64,000 nucleotides of DNA from Lepidodermella squamata (GCA_047495785.1 JBLDXI010000009.1:3658001-3722000), one strand, 5' to 3'; numbered from the stretch's first letter, positions 44,214-55,530 are shown. Numbers and translations: made by a program. The notes: generated by a model from the sequence alone, not told the origin.

Positions 44214-45174
44214 TGCTGAAATTATCGAGTATAAAAATGCGGAGCTAAAAATGATAACAATAAGTAAGAGAAATTCATATCTCAGAGCTTTCAAATAACA
44301 ATCGGAGTGAAAGGAGAGAAAGCAAGATCACATGTGGATTCATAAATATCATTACAAATTACAATAATGATGTGTGGCGAGTAAAAATTCGTCAATTGAA
44401 AAGGGAGTCGCGGCATAAGGGCGGAAAAAATTGTCCTTTACGGCGCCTACTACAGCTTGCGCCAGCGTGAATCATCGCAGCATTTACCTTTAGTCACGTA
44501 CTGATGTATAAAAATAGTCGATACGCTGCTGTAAAGCACTTAGATGAGCCCTATCACATGCTCGCAAAATGGTTGTTATTTCATCCGGGGAAACCTCAAG
44601 TGTGTCCATTCTAATTTTTCGAACATTCATAATTTTATGCACTATCATTTATATCGGATTATTCTCCTATGAAACGTGATTTTGTCACGATTCAAAAGCA
44701 AAAAAATCGATCAAATTAAAAAATTGCTGTCAGATAAAGCCAAAAATTCCAAAATTTCAAATTACTAGGAATAAAAAATCCAGAGATATTCGGTCTAATC
44801 TCTAATCGGGTACAATATCGAGAATTACCAATCCAGTTAACTTCGGGTTTTTGCGAGTTTTTCGATTAACTTTTCAATTTATTCGGTGAAACCTCGAAGC
44901 AAGTTTAATCTTCGAGAATTATTGTCTCGCAAAATTAATTTAAATTAAATTAAAAAATAATGGCGCTACTGATTGGCCAAAAGATTCGCCTGTAGGTAGG
45001 AAAATCAAATTTCGCTTTGAACGCCAATTTCTGCCAAAATTTAGGCCAAAGTCCAGTCGCTGAAAGGTCGATAAAAAATTTCAATAAAAAATCTAAAGGA
45101 AAAAATTAACAATTAGATTGGATACAATCCGAAACAATTAGAAGTAATTCACTCTCATTTGCACAGAAAATTGT
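44214..45174. other. Intergenic spacer
   Basis: About 1 kb, AT-rich, no supported gene. Confidence 0.6.
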
Positions 45175-47858
45175 TCATCTACCACCCTTTCGCGGGCCTT
45201 TACTCATCATAGGCTGAGGTGGTTTGTAGGGCGTGGTAAGCGCAATCACTTGATTGCCGCCCGATATGTTATTGATTGAGCAACCAAACTGCCTAGCAAC
45301 CGAGACAAGAGTTCGCGGCGCCAACGCCAAATCCGTCTGCAGATCGGAAACGTTAACCGCAAACGAATTACCAGCCGCGGAGAAAGCGTGCATTGAGAGC
45401 AGGATAATATGAGCAAGCAGGCGCGTTCGAAGCCGCGGCGGGATGGACCAGCTTTTCGTATCACCCGTTACCTCCAGGGCTACCATGAAACGCGTGAATA
45501 ACACTTCGCGAATATTATGCGGCAAATTGCGCGGGATACAATCGCCCTTCTTAATTTTGATACCCTTAGCTTTGTACATATCAATCAACACGCGTAAATA
45601 AGCCAACAATCGCATGAAATGGTCGTCTTTTTTCGCAGTTCCACTCAAACAACGGGTAACTAGACACGGCAAATGCGCGTGGTCTTTCTCACTGACAGGC
45701 TGGAAGGAAGCGAGAAAATCTTCGGGGGCAACATTTTCGAGTGGGAAAATTAGGTGAGAAGAATGAGCCGAGACGTTGGGTGCGCCGAAATCGAAATTGT
45801 CACCGGCTGATTCGGCTGCGGTCGATTCAGCAGCAGGATTCGAATCTTCGCCATCCTGGACTTCCTCCTTTTTCTCGGCTTTAAGCGTCTTAGCTTCTTG
45901 CATAGCGGTTTCAATGGCTGTGTTGATGGCATCGCTAGCCAGAGATTTACGCTCGTTGGCGCTCTTGAGGAGTTGTTGCTAGAAAATAAAATAAAATAAT
46001 GTAAATTTATTCATTTACAGGTCTTGATTTTGATCTCTTAAAAGCTTAAAAAAGGTCCATTTCACTAATAGCGCGAATCGAACGGAAACATACGCGCTAC
46101 CGTTCGAGTAAGTTTTGATTTAGAATATTCGATTTAATTTTAATTTCTAATATTTATTTTACAGACACATCCTCGATCGCGATAAATACGTGTTTTCTTT
46201 CAACATTGGTATACCACCGGTTACCAAGGTCATAATTACAAAATAAAAATAGATTTGTGATGGTCACGCCACAGCAAATCGATGAGTGTAGTATTGACAA
46301 GGTGGACCGCTGACAAGTGGGCCGCCAACTTCTATTTTTAGGATATTTTTAGACATTAGCGGCCCACCTTCATTCGACAGATATGGCCTCGAGAGAAAAC
46401 AAGCTAAGTTGATCAAAGAAAAGTCGGATAAAGTAGAGAAATAGCCCTCACTTGATTGTCTTGATGCCTAGTTGTGCTTGAATTATGATGAAGACTTCTT
46501 ATTGTGTGATGTTCTTTTTGATACTGTATGTTTCAACCTTTGTTGTTTAGCCCTGATGCTTTTGCATCGAAACGTCAGCGATTTTAAATAATAAAATTTC
46601 ACCGTGGTGATGCCAGAAATCGGACTTCTATCACGTTGACCGAACTCCCTTCTGCTCAGAAAATAGCAAAAAAATTTACAATGACATTATCACTGACTTG
46701 AAATCGTCAATGTGAGCAGCTGCTCAGCCCTCGAATTTTGTTTTTAGATTTTCGGGTGTGGCGCGAACGCCGATACCCAAGTGAAATATTTTGCACCCGA
46801 CTTCACCCTGAGGCAAAGCGCAAGGGTCAGCGCGCCGAAGTGCAATGGCACGCCTCGCCTTGGGGCGGCTGCCTTCATGATCGCAGCGCATCCCAGTGCC
46901 AGGTAAGTTTAGTGGCAATAGCTTTAAGCCCGCTAGCCCGTCTTCGCCTCGCGCACATCTCTACTAGTCGCTTCATTTGCATATGCACACAAACACGCAC
47001 ACATAGATAATTAGCTTTCGCATGAATGTACTATATGCGCACATTCCCATTATATACTAGTCGACGCATATAATAATACGAACACAGTAAAACGACTGAT
47101 AAAAGAAACACGCATGTCGCATTTTGAACTCGTAGAAAATTATGGAGAAGATGAACATAAATCGAGGAATTTTAAATTATCAATTTTTCTACCATATTGT
47201 TATTTAAATTAATTTTTCAGAAATTATTGATAAACTCACTTTTTTGTGTGAACCAAAGGCGAACGTTAGATCTTGCAGCTTTTGCTTGTTATCGACTTCC
47301 GGGACTTCGGCGTCTTTCTCTTTCTCTTCCTCCTCGACCTGATCCGGAGTGGGTCGCATGAAAACAGACGATGCCGGGACGATATTCATTTTGCGAGTTC
47401 TCTTGTTGAGAAAAGCGACATATAGCCGGCGGTGGCTTTCGACCGAAGAAAGTTTGTGCGTTGTTCCAGAATATTCTAGCGATTTTAACTTCCGATCAGA
47501 TTCAGCCAAATTTGACGTGATCAAGGCGGTAGAATTCGTAGCTCCTTCTTGGGCTTTTTTGCCAAATGACATGCCGAGAGATTTTTGGGGTCTCTTCTCA
47601 AGATAAACTCGAGGCTCCTCAATCGCGTTGGTCTGAGAAGGGACGTTCGAGTCGCAAACCGATCGAGTCGAGAAATTTGCTAAAGAAAAACATTAAATTT
47701 CACATCGCAAACAAACTGAATTTCTAACCTATGTAAAGAGGCCCATTGTCAGCGGAATAATGAACTCGAAATCGAGTGTGATGGCCCTGATTGGAAGAAA
47801 TTCCTTCGTAAGTAACATCATCATCGCTAGCAACTTCGGCGTTCTTTCTCTTTGGCAT
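45175..47858 (-). CDS. RNA polymerase I subunit RPA49 (A49/POLR1E)
   Basis: Exons 47858-47729, 47679-47240 and 45978-45175 join in phase to about 457 residues, the usual size. The N-terminal half carries the A49 dimerisation-type segment (FRVHYSADNGPLYI; KSLEYSGTTHKLSS), then an acidic Glu-rich linker (EEEEKEKDAEV). The C-terminal exon holds the tandem winged-helix part (INTAIETAMQEAKTLKAEKK at its start; IPRNLPHNIREVLFTRFMVA). RPA49 is the TFIIE-like Pol I subunit acting in the nucleolus. Intron 2 (1.26 kb) contains a U1 snRNA gene and an inverted-repeat element. The start is the Met in MPKRKNAEV. Confidence 0.8.
46299..46370. mobile_element. Short inverted-repeat element in RPA49 intron 2
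   Basis: AAGGTGGACCGCTGA and its near-complement ATTAGCGGCCCACCTT bracket about 40 bp. Confidence 0.4.
46751..46910 (-). ncRNA. U1 spliceosomal snRNA
   Basis: The minus strand starts AAACTTACCTGGCA, the 5' splice-site pairing end of U1. It continues with GATCATGAAGG (U1-70K loop of stem-loop I), CCCCAAGGCGAGGC, CATTGCACTTCGG (U1A loop ATTGCAC of stem-loop II), CTGACCCTTGCG, a third hairpin, and a terminal hairpin around GGCGTTCGCGCC. About 160 nt, the normal size. The Sm site position reads AAAATATTTCAC rather than the usual AATTTNTGG, which is unusual. An ATGCAAAT octamer lies about 70 bp upstream. Nested in RPA49 intron 2, same strand. Confidence 0.88.
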
Positions 47859-48629
47859 TTTGGTAAAATTGAAACTAAAATGAGAGAAAAAGGCATGAGA
47901 TTTTCGGCCAGAGATTATTTTATTGTGCACTTGGTGCGCGCCCCTTTCGGTTCTACAATATAAAGCAGCCGTTATTATAAACGAGATATATCAGTAAATA
48001 TAATAACCGTTAGATTCTTAGAATATGATTGAACAAAACCACAGGCCTCAGCTGTTTAAGTTAGATGAAATGATAAAAGTTCTCGTAATTTCACGTCAGT
48101 AGTTAGGTCACAAAGCATTCCCGAAAAAATGTACAACAGCTTCGGAAAAATATAATAATGATCCATATCAGCATTGGCATCGTTGGATTATTTGCACGCA
48201 TTTTTTTTATTTCTTCCTGCTGGGGATAGAAGTAACACATAAAAACAAATGAGCTCATTTCGACACAAAACGGAATTATCGTAATAAAATTATATACTAT
48301 TAAAATGAGTAAACAGAGATTTTGGTGATGCGTGTTTGTTGCGTGGCGATTCACGTCAATATCAAGCAGATTTAGCCTAAAAGCAAATGAAAAAATCAAG
48401 AAATTAGATCAATTTAGCAACAACCATGAAAGAAAGATATTTAAAATCAAGACGATATTGCTTTATCTAGGAATTTACGAAGCCCAAGTAACGAGGTTTT
48501 TCATGCGGGAAGACACTCCTAAATTTCAGACGTACAACAAGTATTACGGAAGATTCAGCAGTAGAGATAGAATTTAGGATTCAGCTAATGTTTAAAAGCA
48601 AAAGGATTTGGAAATTGCAACGTTTTTCT
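47859..48629. other. Intergenic between RPA49 and CED-6 genes
   Basis: No supported gene; AT-rich. Short frames on both strands lack motifs. Confidence 0.6.
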
Positions 48630-50051
48630 TCAATTGAAAGTTTTCATCGACAGTGGGTCAAAGTCAGCTAAAGCAGCAACATGCGTAGGTAAATTGGAAG
48701 ACCACGTCGGGTCCATTAAGCACTGGTTGGTTGGAATCGGCACTGGCGGTGGCGCTTGTGGTGTCGATATAACAGCAGGTGGAAAGTCGTTAGCTTTGAA
48801 CGGATTCGTTTCCGATAAGGACGCCAATCTTGCTTGCGGCCGTGGACGAGCAGTGCTCGAGCCATTCGAGCCATTCGTAGGAACTGGTGCTGTGATCGGG
48901 GCTGTATTCCCGTTCGTTGCAGGGGGTTTCGCAATAGGTGGATTTTCTATTGATGCAGATCTTGGCATTCCGGTCCTAGCAGGAATCGTCGGTGGTGGCA
49001 AAATTGGTATCCCGGATGATTTGCCTATAATTGCAAAACTTAATGATATCCATCCATCATTAGACGAACATCATTACCAGTTTCCTCCGTCGGAGAATTG
49101 GCTTGCGTCGAATTAAACGAAAGCGACTCGATGAGTAGATGCGAATTTCCATTGTTTGGCAACGATGAATAGCGATCTTGCTCTAAATTAAATCGTGAAA
49201 AACGACAAATTATGTACAGTTATGGCGAATTACCTGGTTCCGTATGGTTACTCGTATTACTACCTGTTGAACTCAAACGAGGTCTATCTCCGTTTGAATT
49301 ATTGCCATTACCGTTTGAATTAGGGACGGCGCTAGGCGCTGGCGGTGCCTGTAAACCATGTGCAGCAAGAATTCCTTCTAGCTGCGAGATTCTCTGGCGG
49401 AGCGTTGAATTTTCTTGTTTCAGCTCGTTCATTTCCGAGATATACACAGTTTTCAACGTTTCAACAGGTTTTTCTTCCAAATATTTCTGATAGGCAAGCT
49501 CAAATGCTTGACCTATGGTCAGAGTAATTTCCTCTGCACACTTTTCGCTGTCAAACACGAAGCAGCGATGCGTGTTTGTTGAGCTATCCCGAGCTACAAA
49601 TGCGAAAAGCCGTCTTTCTGCCTTATCATCAGCGCAGTAAGACAATTGCTGCAAAGGAAATTGGTGCATTTGCGTCTTGGTTTTTGTGTTTCGAACTATG
49701 ACATTGTCAACGCTTATTATCAAATCGACTTTCGGGCATTTAACACCATCAGCTTTCAGCAACTGCCGATTAAACTTGGTCTTCTGCATGGCATCGCGCA
49801 CAACTTCAATGCCCTTGGTGCCAGAAGCGTCGACCGATCCGAAAAGCTAAAATAGCATGGCATTAGTGATATCGCAAGGCAAGAAGATGTACAGTTACTC
49901 ACTTTAACGGCGTAAACTACTTGGCCATTTAACAGTGTCTCAGCTGGATGCAACCATTTACTGCCTTTGATTGAAAGGAGAAATTAAATAAAACAGAGTA
50001 TGTTTAAAGTTGCTTACCATCCGCTGACTTTCGAGATAACCACTTCGTCAT
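48630..50051 (-). CDS. CED-6/GULP engulfment adaptor (PTB domain)
   Basis: Exons 50051-50018, 49964-49903, 49846-49234 and 49024-48630 give about 367 residues. After a short basic start (MTKWLSRKSADG), the PTB domain begins SKWLHPAETLLNGQVVYAVK. It includes LISVDNVIVRNTKTKTQMHQ, LSYCADDKAERRLFAFVARD and FDSEKCAEEITLTIGQAFEL, near-diagnostic of GULP/CED-6. A coiled coil (MNELKQENSTLRQRISQLEG) follows, then a Pro/Ser/Asn-rich tail ending ADFDPLSMKTFN. CED-6 links engulfment receptors to corpse uptake and endocytic trafficking. A possible 24-nt exon at 49101-49078 would add eight residues between exons 3 and 4. Confidence 0.88.
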
Positions 50052-50787
50052 TTGATATGAAAACCCTATAAAAATCAAAGAGCAAAGAATTACATCACCG
50101 ATTGGGATACACATAAGTCTGTCATGAACGGTTTCTACTTTCATATTTCATATACCTAATTGTAAAAAAGTGCCACTTTAAACCCTTCTTCATAACCTGC
50201 TAGCGCTACATACTTATTAGTATCAACTGAGAAATAACTAATAGATGGCACATACCACAGAAGAAGACACAAGCAAACAGCTCTAACAGTGGCAATAAGT
50301 ACTAATCAGGGGATTTCGAATGCCATACGGCTGGTATCGGCTAGCCAAAATAGTCAGTTATCAGATATAGCCCGTTGGGTAGAGGTAGGCGGTATGCTTA
50401 GCATGTCCAGTGGTCATCGGGCATGGGGCAAGCGAAAGGTGACGGTTGCAGGTGAGAGAATCCTTGTCCGCAGCACGACGCGCAGAAACCACAAAAACTA
50501 ACTTTTTGTCTGATATTATGTTATCACTTCTTTTATTATAAAATACATGAGCACATTTAATCAAGTGGCTTAATAGTTTCCATATATTTTGTATTTAGCA
50601 ATAATTTAGCGTCTCTAGCTACGGTTTGCAGTCCATACCACGAGGTCTGATTTCTCACATCTCATGTTTCGAGATCTCCGCGAAGCTTTTTGAGTGGTTT
50701 ATCATGCCCATCATTTCACTCCAGATGAGATTGATGCTATGAGAAGCGTTCCTTAAGGCCCATTCATATACCTGATAGCCTAAAAGC
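50052..50787. other. Intergenic between CED-6 and RNF32 genes
   Basis: Head-to-head promoter region of two divergent genes. It contains a GC-richer block at 50360-50480 with loose resemblance to a tRNA-derived repeat (TAGCCCGTTGGG...GGTTGCAGG), too weak to call. Confidence 0.5.
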
Positions 50788-52342
50788 ATGACATCAAATA
50801 AAAAAGCCTCATGGCGCAGCTCATCCGACACTCGAAGCGCTATCATCAGTGCCGCAATTCAGGATCACCTGCTGCGATCTATTGCTCCTTTTGACTCTGC
50901 AACAGCTGCACAGAGTTCACTGAGAAGTCAATACCTTAAGCCAAAGAAGAAAGTTGCAGGTTTGACTTATCCCGAACCTGTCATTTTTTTTTACACTCTC
51001 TTCTATCATGTCTTCTATGTGAAGGCAGCGGATATGGCCAAGCACCGAGAATTGTTCATAAATCTGTTCATTCGGATCAACAAGAAGCTGTCATCATAGA
51101 AAACACTCCTGTGTTGACACTAGGTATTTATTGAAAAGTGTAGCTGATAATAATTACTTTTTAACGATTAAGCCGAAAAACTGGGAGTTTTCAAGGGCCC
51201 AAAGCCAAGTTTGACTGAGGATGAATGGCGAACAGTGAAAGGTGGAGATTTCTGGAAAAGATATATTAATTTAATAAATTAAATTATCATTTCAGGCCAA
51301 GCTTTAGCACGTGGTGCTTTCGCTGACGTGTGTCCCATTTGTCAAGAAAGTTTGGGCGCTCGTCAAGAGGTGATTTGCAATTGGGCCTTAGGTCACGAAA
51401 ACTTAATTACTGAATTATTCGTGAGCAGGTTTTGCTTAGCTGTTCTCACACGTTCCATCGGCAGTGTATTACATCGCTTGAACGTTTCGCTGGACACCGG
51501 GTATGCCCGGTGTGCAGGCAGCAATCCTACGAAGCGCGTCTAATTTTCGAGGCAACTCATATTTACAAAGAAAAATGCGCTATCAGGTGAGTTGATATTT
51601 AATTATGTGCAAAGTTTGCATTTCGCATGTTCTCAAAGGATTCAATCATGGTGGAGAGGTTGCATAGCGAGGAAAGAGTATAGAAAGCTTCGCAAGTTGA
51701 TTCCTCCTCAAGATCCCCGCCTAAGGAAACGGTTCTACGAAGAAAAGGTACTGAATTATTCAGCAAAATCAACCAGTCTAGTCTTTTACTTCATAGCTTT
51801 CTGAGATCACTGATAAGCTGATAGAAAGTGATGTTCCGGATGTCAACGCGTTTCTAAGTGAAATGGACCGAAGTGTAGAACGAGCTCGCAGAGTTTACCG
51901 CCAATTCGAGGAGAAATTCGAGCAGATAGCTCACCCCAAGTTTTCCATGCCAGGCGATTGGGAAGAAATTATCGAGACTGTAATTTTAAATTTATTGCTC
52001 AATGCTTTGCTGATAAACCGTGAATTTCAGGCTCTAAATCGAGATGACGACACTTGCCCAATTTGTCTTGCTGGCCTAGGGCTGTGTTCTAGCAGTTCGG
52101 ATGCAGCTCTGAATTCGAGTCGCATAGAGAAGCCTCGCTCAGCCAGTCGGTTAGAAGTTGGAAACAAACCAGTCTCGTTGCTTTCATGCTCACATCTGTT
52201 TCATACTGCGTGCCTGGAATCTTTTGAACATTTCGCAAAAGAAGCCGATAAAGACAGCACGCTTCCACCCGTTCACATCTGCCCTCTCTGCCGTAAATCA
52301 AATTACGAAAAAATAAGCGTGCAACAACTTTTCTCCATGTGA
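50788..52342 (+). CDS. RING finger protein 32 (RNF32), two RING domains and an IQ motif
   Basis: Seven exons: 50788-50959, 51173-51241, 51296-51369, 51429-51586, 51639-51747, 51806-51979 and 52031-52342, 355 residues. The order matches vertebrate RNF32: N-terminal AAIQDHLL segment, AEKLGVFKGPKPSLTEDEW, RING 1 (CPICQESLG...LLSCSHTFHRQC...CPVCRQQSYEAR), IQ motif (IQSWWRGCIARKEYRKL), helical linker, and RING 2 (CPICLAGLG...LLSCSHLFHTAC...CPLCRKSNYEK). A putative E3 ubiquitin ligase. All zinc ligands are present in both RINGs. Its stop lies 43 bp from the convergent stop of the next gene. Confidence 0.9.
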
Positions 52343-52385
52343 TATCTTATTCGTTTTATTTCTTGAAAAATAATAAAAATGATTA

Positions 52386-53672
52386 TCATGGCTTTCGCTT
52401 GATTGGTTTTTGCGCTGCTAACCATTCCTCGGGTGATCGTTCGGGAACATCTGACAGGCTAGGTAGGAACGACTGAATGATTGTGACAATCTGGGAGAAA
52501 GTTGGCCGTTTACTAGACGAGTGGTTTAAACAAGGCACCATAAGCTGAACGTATAGTTCTTGCGGCATTTGATCAGGCTTTTCGTGAATACCAGCTAAAC
52601 AAGTTGGAAATTTATCAAAGGTGGACGAAAGATCAGGAGGGTAAGCTTACCACGATGAAGCAAATGCTCTTGTAATACTAAATTACTGCTAATATTGGGG
52701 TAGGGCTGTTTTCCACCGGAAAAAAGCTCCCAGAGGACGATTCCAAAGCTCCATGCATCACCAGATCGTGAAGTGTTTCCCCCACCTATAGCGTAGGAAG
52801 AAAAATACTATGAAACATTGAAGAGAGGAACACGATACTTGCCTGTTTCAATGGTTTCAGGGGCCACCCAGCGGAGAGGGAAGACGGAGAATTCGGTCAT
52901 ACCAACCTCCGCTGGGTGAATAAAATCAGATACTTTCACTATCGCTTTCGTATGATCGACATCACTCATCAAACAAACAGCTGCACATAAATTTCTATAA
53001 ATACGATAAGATTTATTTTACTGCTTGCTATGATGTTTTGCGGTCAAAAATTACCCATGAGTGACTTTGTTGTCGGACAAATACTGCATTCCTTTCGCAA
53101 TATTCAGCGCCCATTCACCGAGGCGTCTTTGTGATAGGTAATGATAACGTTTTTGAAGCACGGGTAATAGACATCCACCTGAAAAATTGATAAAAATTGA
53201 ATAAAGACGCTTTTGCTTGTTTTCGCTTACCTGGGCAATATTCTGAAATGACGAAAATTTGTTGAGAGGATAGTGCAAAACCAATCAAACTGACAATATT
53301 TTCGTGTCGTAAATGAACGTATCGAATCGCTTGCTTTGCCAAAGTTTTCGCCATAGGCGTGGTAAACCGCTGATTGAATGGAATTTTAACAAGAACTTCA
53401 ATTTTCCCGTTGTTTTCAGTGTTGTAAAAACCGCGATAAACATTCGAATGAATATCGTCGGTTTGCTTCTCGATCAGGTCGATTTCTTTAAATTGGACGA
53501 AAACGTCCTTGTAGGTTTCGAACAACGCGTTCAGCTCCTTATTAGAGACGCTGTTCGTCCGAGGCATGTCAGGCTCGGCTGATGACGGGTCGTCGAACAA
53601 AGTACTAGAATTCTCCTGCGAAAAATCCATTTCCGACTCATCGCCACTATCTGTACTCGATCTATTGCCCAT
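52386..53672 (-). CDS. Predicted N-myristoylated tyrosine-kinase-like pseudokinase
   Basis: Exons 53672-53231, 53178-53055, 52994-52843, 52785-52651 and 52594-52386, 353 residues. The start MGNRSSTD fits an N-myristoylation site, followed by an acidic Ser-rich region and a kinase domain with VLVKIPF (VAIK-type Lys retained), ENIVSLIGFAL and SEYCPGG. The catalytic loop is HGNLCAAVCL instead of HRDLAARN, and DFG is DFI, so the base Asp and the Mg-binding Asn are lost. PLRWVAPE, GDAWSFGIVLWELFSGGKQPY and the C-lobe are normal. Intron 3 starts GC (CAG|GCAAGT at 52842), the only GC-AG intron seen. No SH2 or SH3 domain. Confidence 0.82.
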
Positions 53673-53677
53673 GATTG

Positions 53678-53923
53678 TCATACATAAAAAAATTGAGTCT
53701 TCTTGCAACAAATTGATGCTGCTGTGTGGCAAAGTGTGGCTGAGATAATAAATAACACAGTAGAACAAACAACAGGTGACGTCGAGGCCTTTGAAAAATT
53801 CGCTACAGCCAGACGACAGGCTTTCTTTTCATCCTCGACGCCCCCCTTTAATGAAATATTGGCCTGAATATCGTTGGCAACGTCATTCGCTCCTTTAACT
53901 TCACTCTCAATTACATTCGCCAT
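53678..53923 (-). CDS. Possible small tail-anchored protein or upstream ORF
   Basis: 81 codons: a soluble acidic/Ala-rich N-terminus (MANVIESEVKGANDVANDIQ), then SPVVCSTVLFIISATLCHTA, a hydrophobic segment close to the C-terminus, as in a tail-anchored protein. Its stop is five bases before the ATG of the kinase-like gene, so it could also be a long upstream ORF of that transcript. No family recognised. Confidence 0.35.
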   Translation of the reverse strand: MANVIESEVKGANDVANDIQANISLKGGVEDEKKACRLAVANFSKASTSPVVCSTVLFIISATLCHTAASICCKKTQFFYV

Positions 53924-54110
53924 GAAAAAATGCCGCCTTTGATCAATGGAAAAGCACGCAATGCTGAATGATAATTAAAATGTTCTACAGCACTTGAATG
54001 ACCGATGGAAACACGAGGTGCAAGAAATATTTCTTTTTCCAAAAAAAACCCAACGAACTCACTACTCAAATTTTTATTGAGAACGTCTTGAGTTGAAAAA
54101 ACACGTGTCG

Positions 54111-54960
54111 TCAATTGACGCTTTTTTGATCGACCTGGCTGGTATTCGCCGAAGCCGGAGCACCAGCGGCCGGGGCTGCTGCGGGTGATTCTTGAGGTTT
54201 TCTCAGGGCTGTGAACACATTGGCATATTGTGTCATGAGAAAAACCGCTGAGCATAGCGAAATCGACGAGGGTGACATCTGGGTGGTGCTGGCAGTTGCG
54301 GGTAGACCGCAACAAGATAGACTCGAGGTGAGTTGCTGCTTCAAGTTGGGCAGTAGGAAAAATTCGGGTGGGACGCGGAAACCGAGGGCGACGGAGATAA
54401 ATTCGCGGAAAATATGCACCCAAGCATCCATGGGCATTACAGGAACTCCAGGCAAGTATCGAATCTGCAGGGCAGTAAAAAAAGAGAAAAATATTAATTT
54501 TAGTTTTTTTTTAATTTCAAAAAATTCAATTTTCGAAGATGAAAAACTCGAAATTTTAAATTTTTGCTGAATTTTTTGCCATTTAAAATTGCATAATTTC
54601 AATTTTTCGATTTCCCAAAAATTACATTTTTTAAATGTTGGCATAACTTCAGGGCAAATATCTTCAATAAATACAAATTCTTGATTTTTTTAAATCAAAA
54701 TCACAAACCTCAGCCACACATCCGCGACATTGTTGGCCGACGCTAGCTAGGCCAATGTTGACGATGAAATCGCCAACGCTGAACGAATCGCCGCGAACAT
54801 CGGCGCGCAGTTGCGGCCTTGGCCGCAGGCAGTCGCGGAGAGGCGCGCCTGTGCCTCGAAAAATGTCCGCCATCGAACGATCGCCTATAGTACATGTTCC
54901 GGACTCTGAGATCACAAAGGAGGCTAGCGGCAATTCGGAGTCGACTATCACTTGCAGCAT
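54111..54960 (-). CDS. Mediator subunit 20 (MED20/TRFP), 5' end not resolved
   Basis: Two exons, 54960-54709 and 54464-54111, encode 201 residues. QVIVDSELPLASFVISESGT, then SFSVGDFIVNIGLASVGQQC and RGCVAEV correspond to the central MED20 beta-sheet. VPVMPMDAWVHIFREFISVA and SLCSAVFLMTQYANVFTALR match its C-terminal helices. An Ala/Pro-rich tail (AAAPAAGAPASANTS) extends beyond the family's usual end. The first exon begins right after a TTTCAG acceptor at its ATG, so an upstream coding exon for the missing 60 or so N-terminal residues is expected, but I could not place it. Confidence 0.78.
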
Positions 54961-55189
54961 CTGAAATTTATTTTGAAATTTTAATTAAAAATGCAATTCT
55001 TTTTATCGATTCATGTCGCCAAAAAAATGCCGATTTTTACTGCAAACCCTATTCAGAACCTCATAGCTTTGCAGAAGACTTGTTTCGTAAACGTCATTAA
55101 AAGCCATTTCTGAATTCTATTCGATATCCTCATCAGTATAATTTTCGAGAAAAAATTGAAGTGCCTCAAACTGGGATGGCGACAAGCCG

Positions 55190-55530
55190 GCCGAAATCGA
55201 TGAGTTAACTGAACTCTACTCAGATGATCTGATGCGCTATCCAGGCGATACTCCATACCCACGGTTTATTAATCCATTTCAAAATTCCATTTATATGGTT
55301 CAGATTGACAATCCGACCATTCCTGGGTACAACTTCAACCGATATAAATTCCAAATGATTCTGATATGGGTACGAATTTTTCTCAAATGCTACACAACAC
55401 CATCTGGGCTCTATGGTTTATTGCGCGGGAGCTCAACAAACGCATTGGCAAGGTCTATTATAAAGTTGACAAGTTGAGGAGAAGGTTTAACCATCCCTTC
55501 AAAACCAAAGAGAGCTATGCGATGTAACTA
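55190..55530 (+). pseudogene. Unidentified coding remnant with one frame shift
   Basis: One frame reads AEIDELTELYSDDLMRYPGD and NPFQNSIYMVQIDNPTIPGY; the continuation, NTIWALWFIARELNKRIGKV, is in another frame and ends in a stop. Protein-like composition but no family recognised; either a decayed transposon gene or two exons with an unseen intron. Confidence 0.35.

Noticed and set aside
46070-46115. CGTTCGATTCG on the minus strand, resembling a tRNA B box
   Set aside because: The stretch forms a simple AGCGCG/CGCGCT hairpin and cannot fold as a cloverleaf.
46724-46918. 64-codon minus-strand frame in RPA49 intron 2
   Set aside because: It is the U1 snRNA gene read as protein.
48634-49116. 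160-codon plus-strand Gly/Val-rich frame
   Set aside because: Antisense shadow of the Pro/Ala/Thr-rich last exon of the CED-6 gene.
50360-50480. Possible tRNA-derived SINE
   Set aside because: A- and B-box likeness is loose and no second copy is visible in the window.
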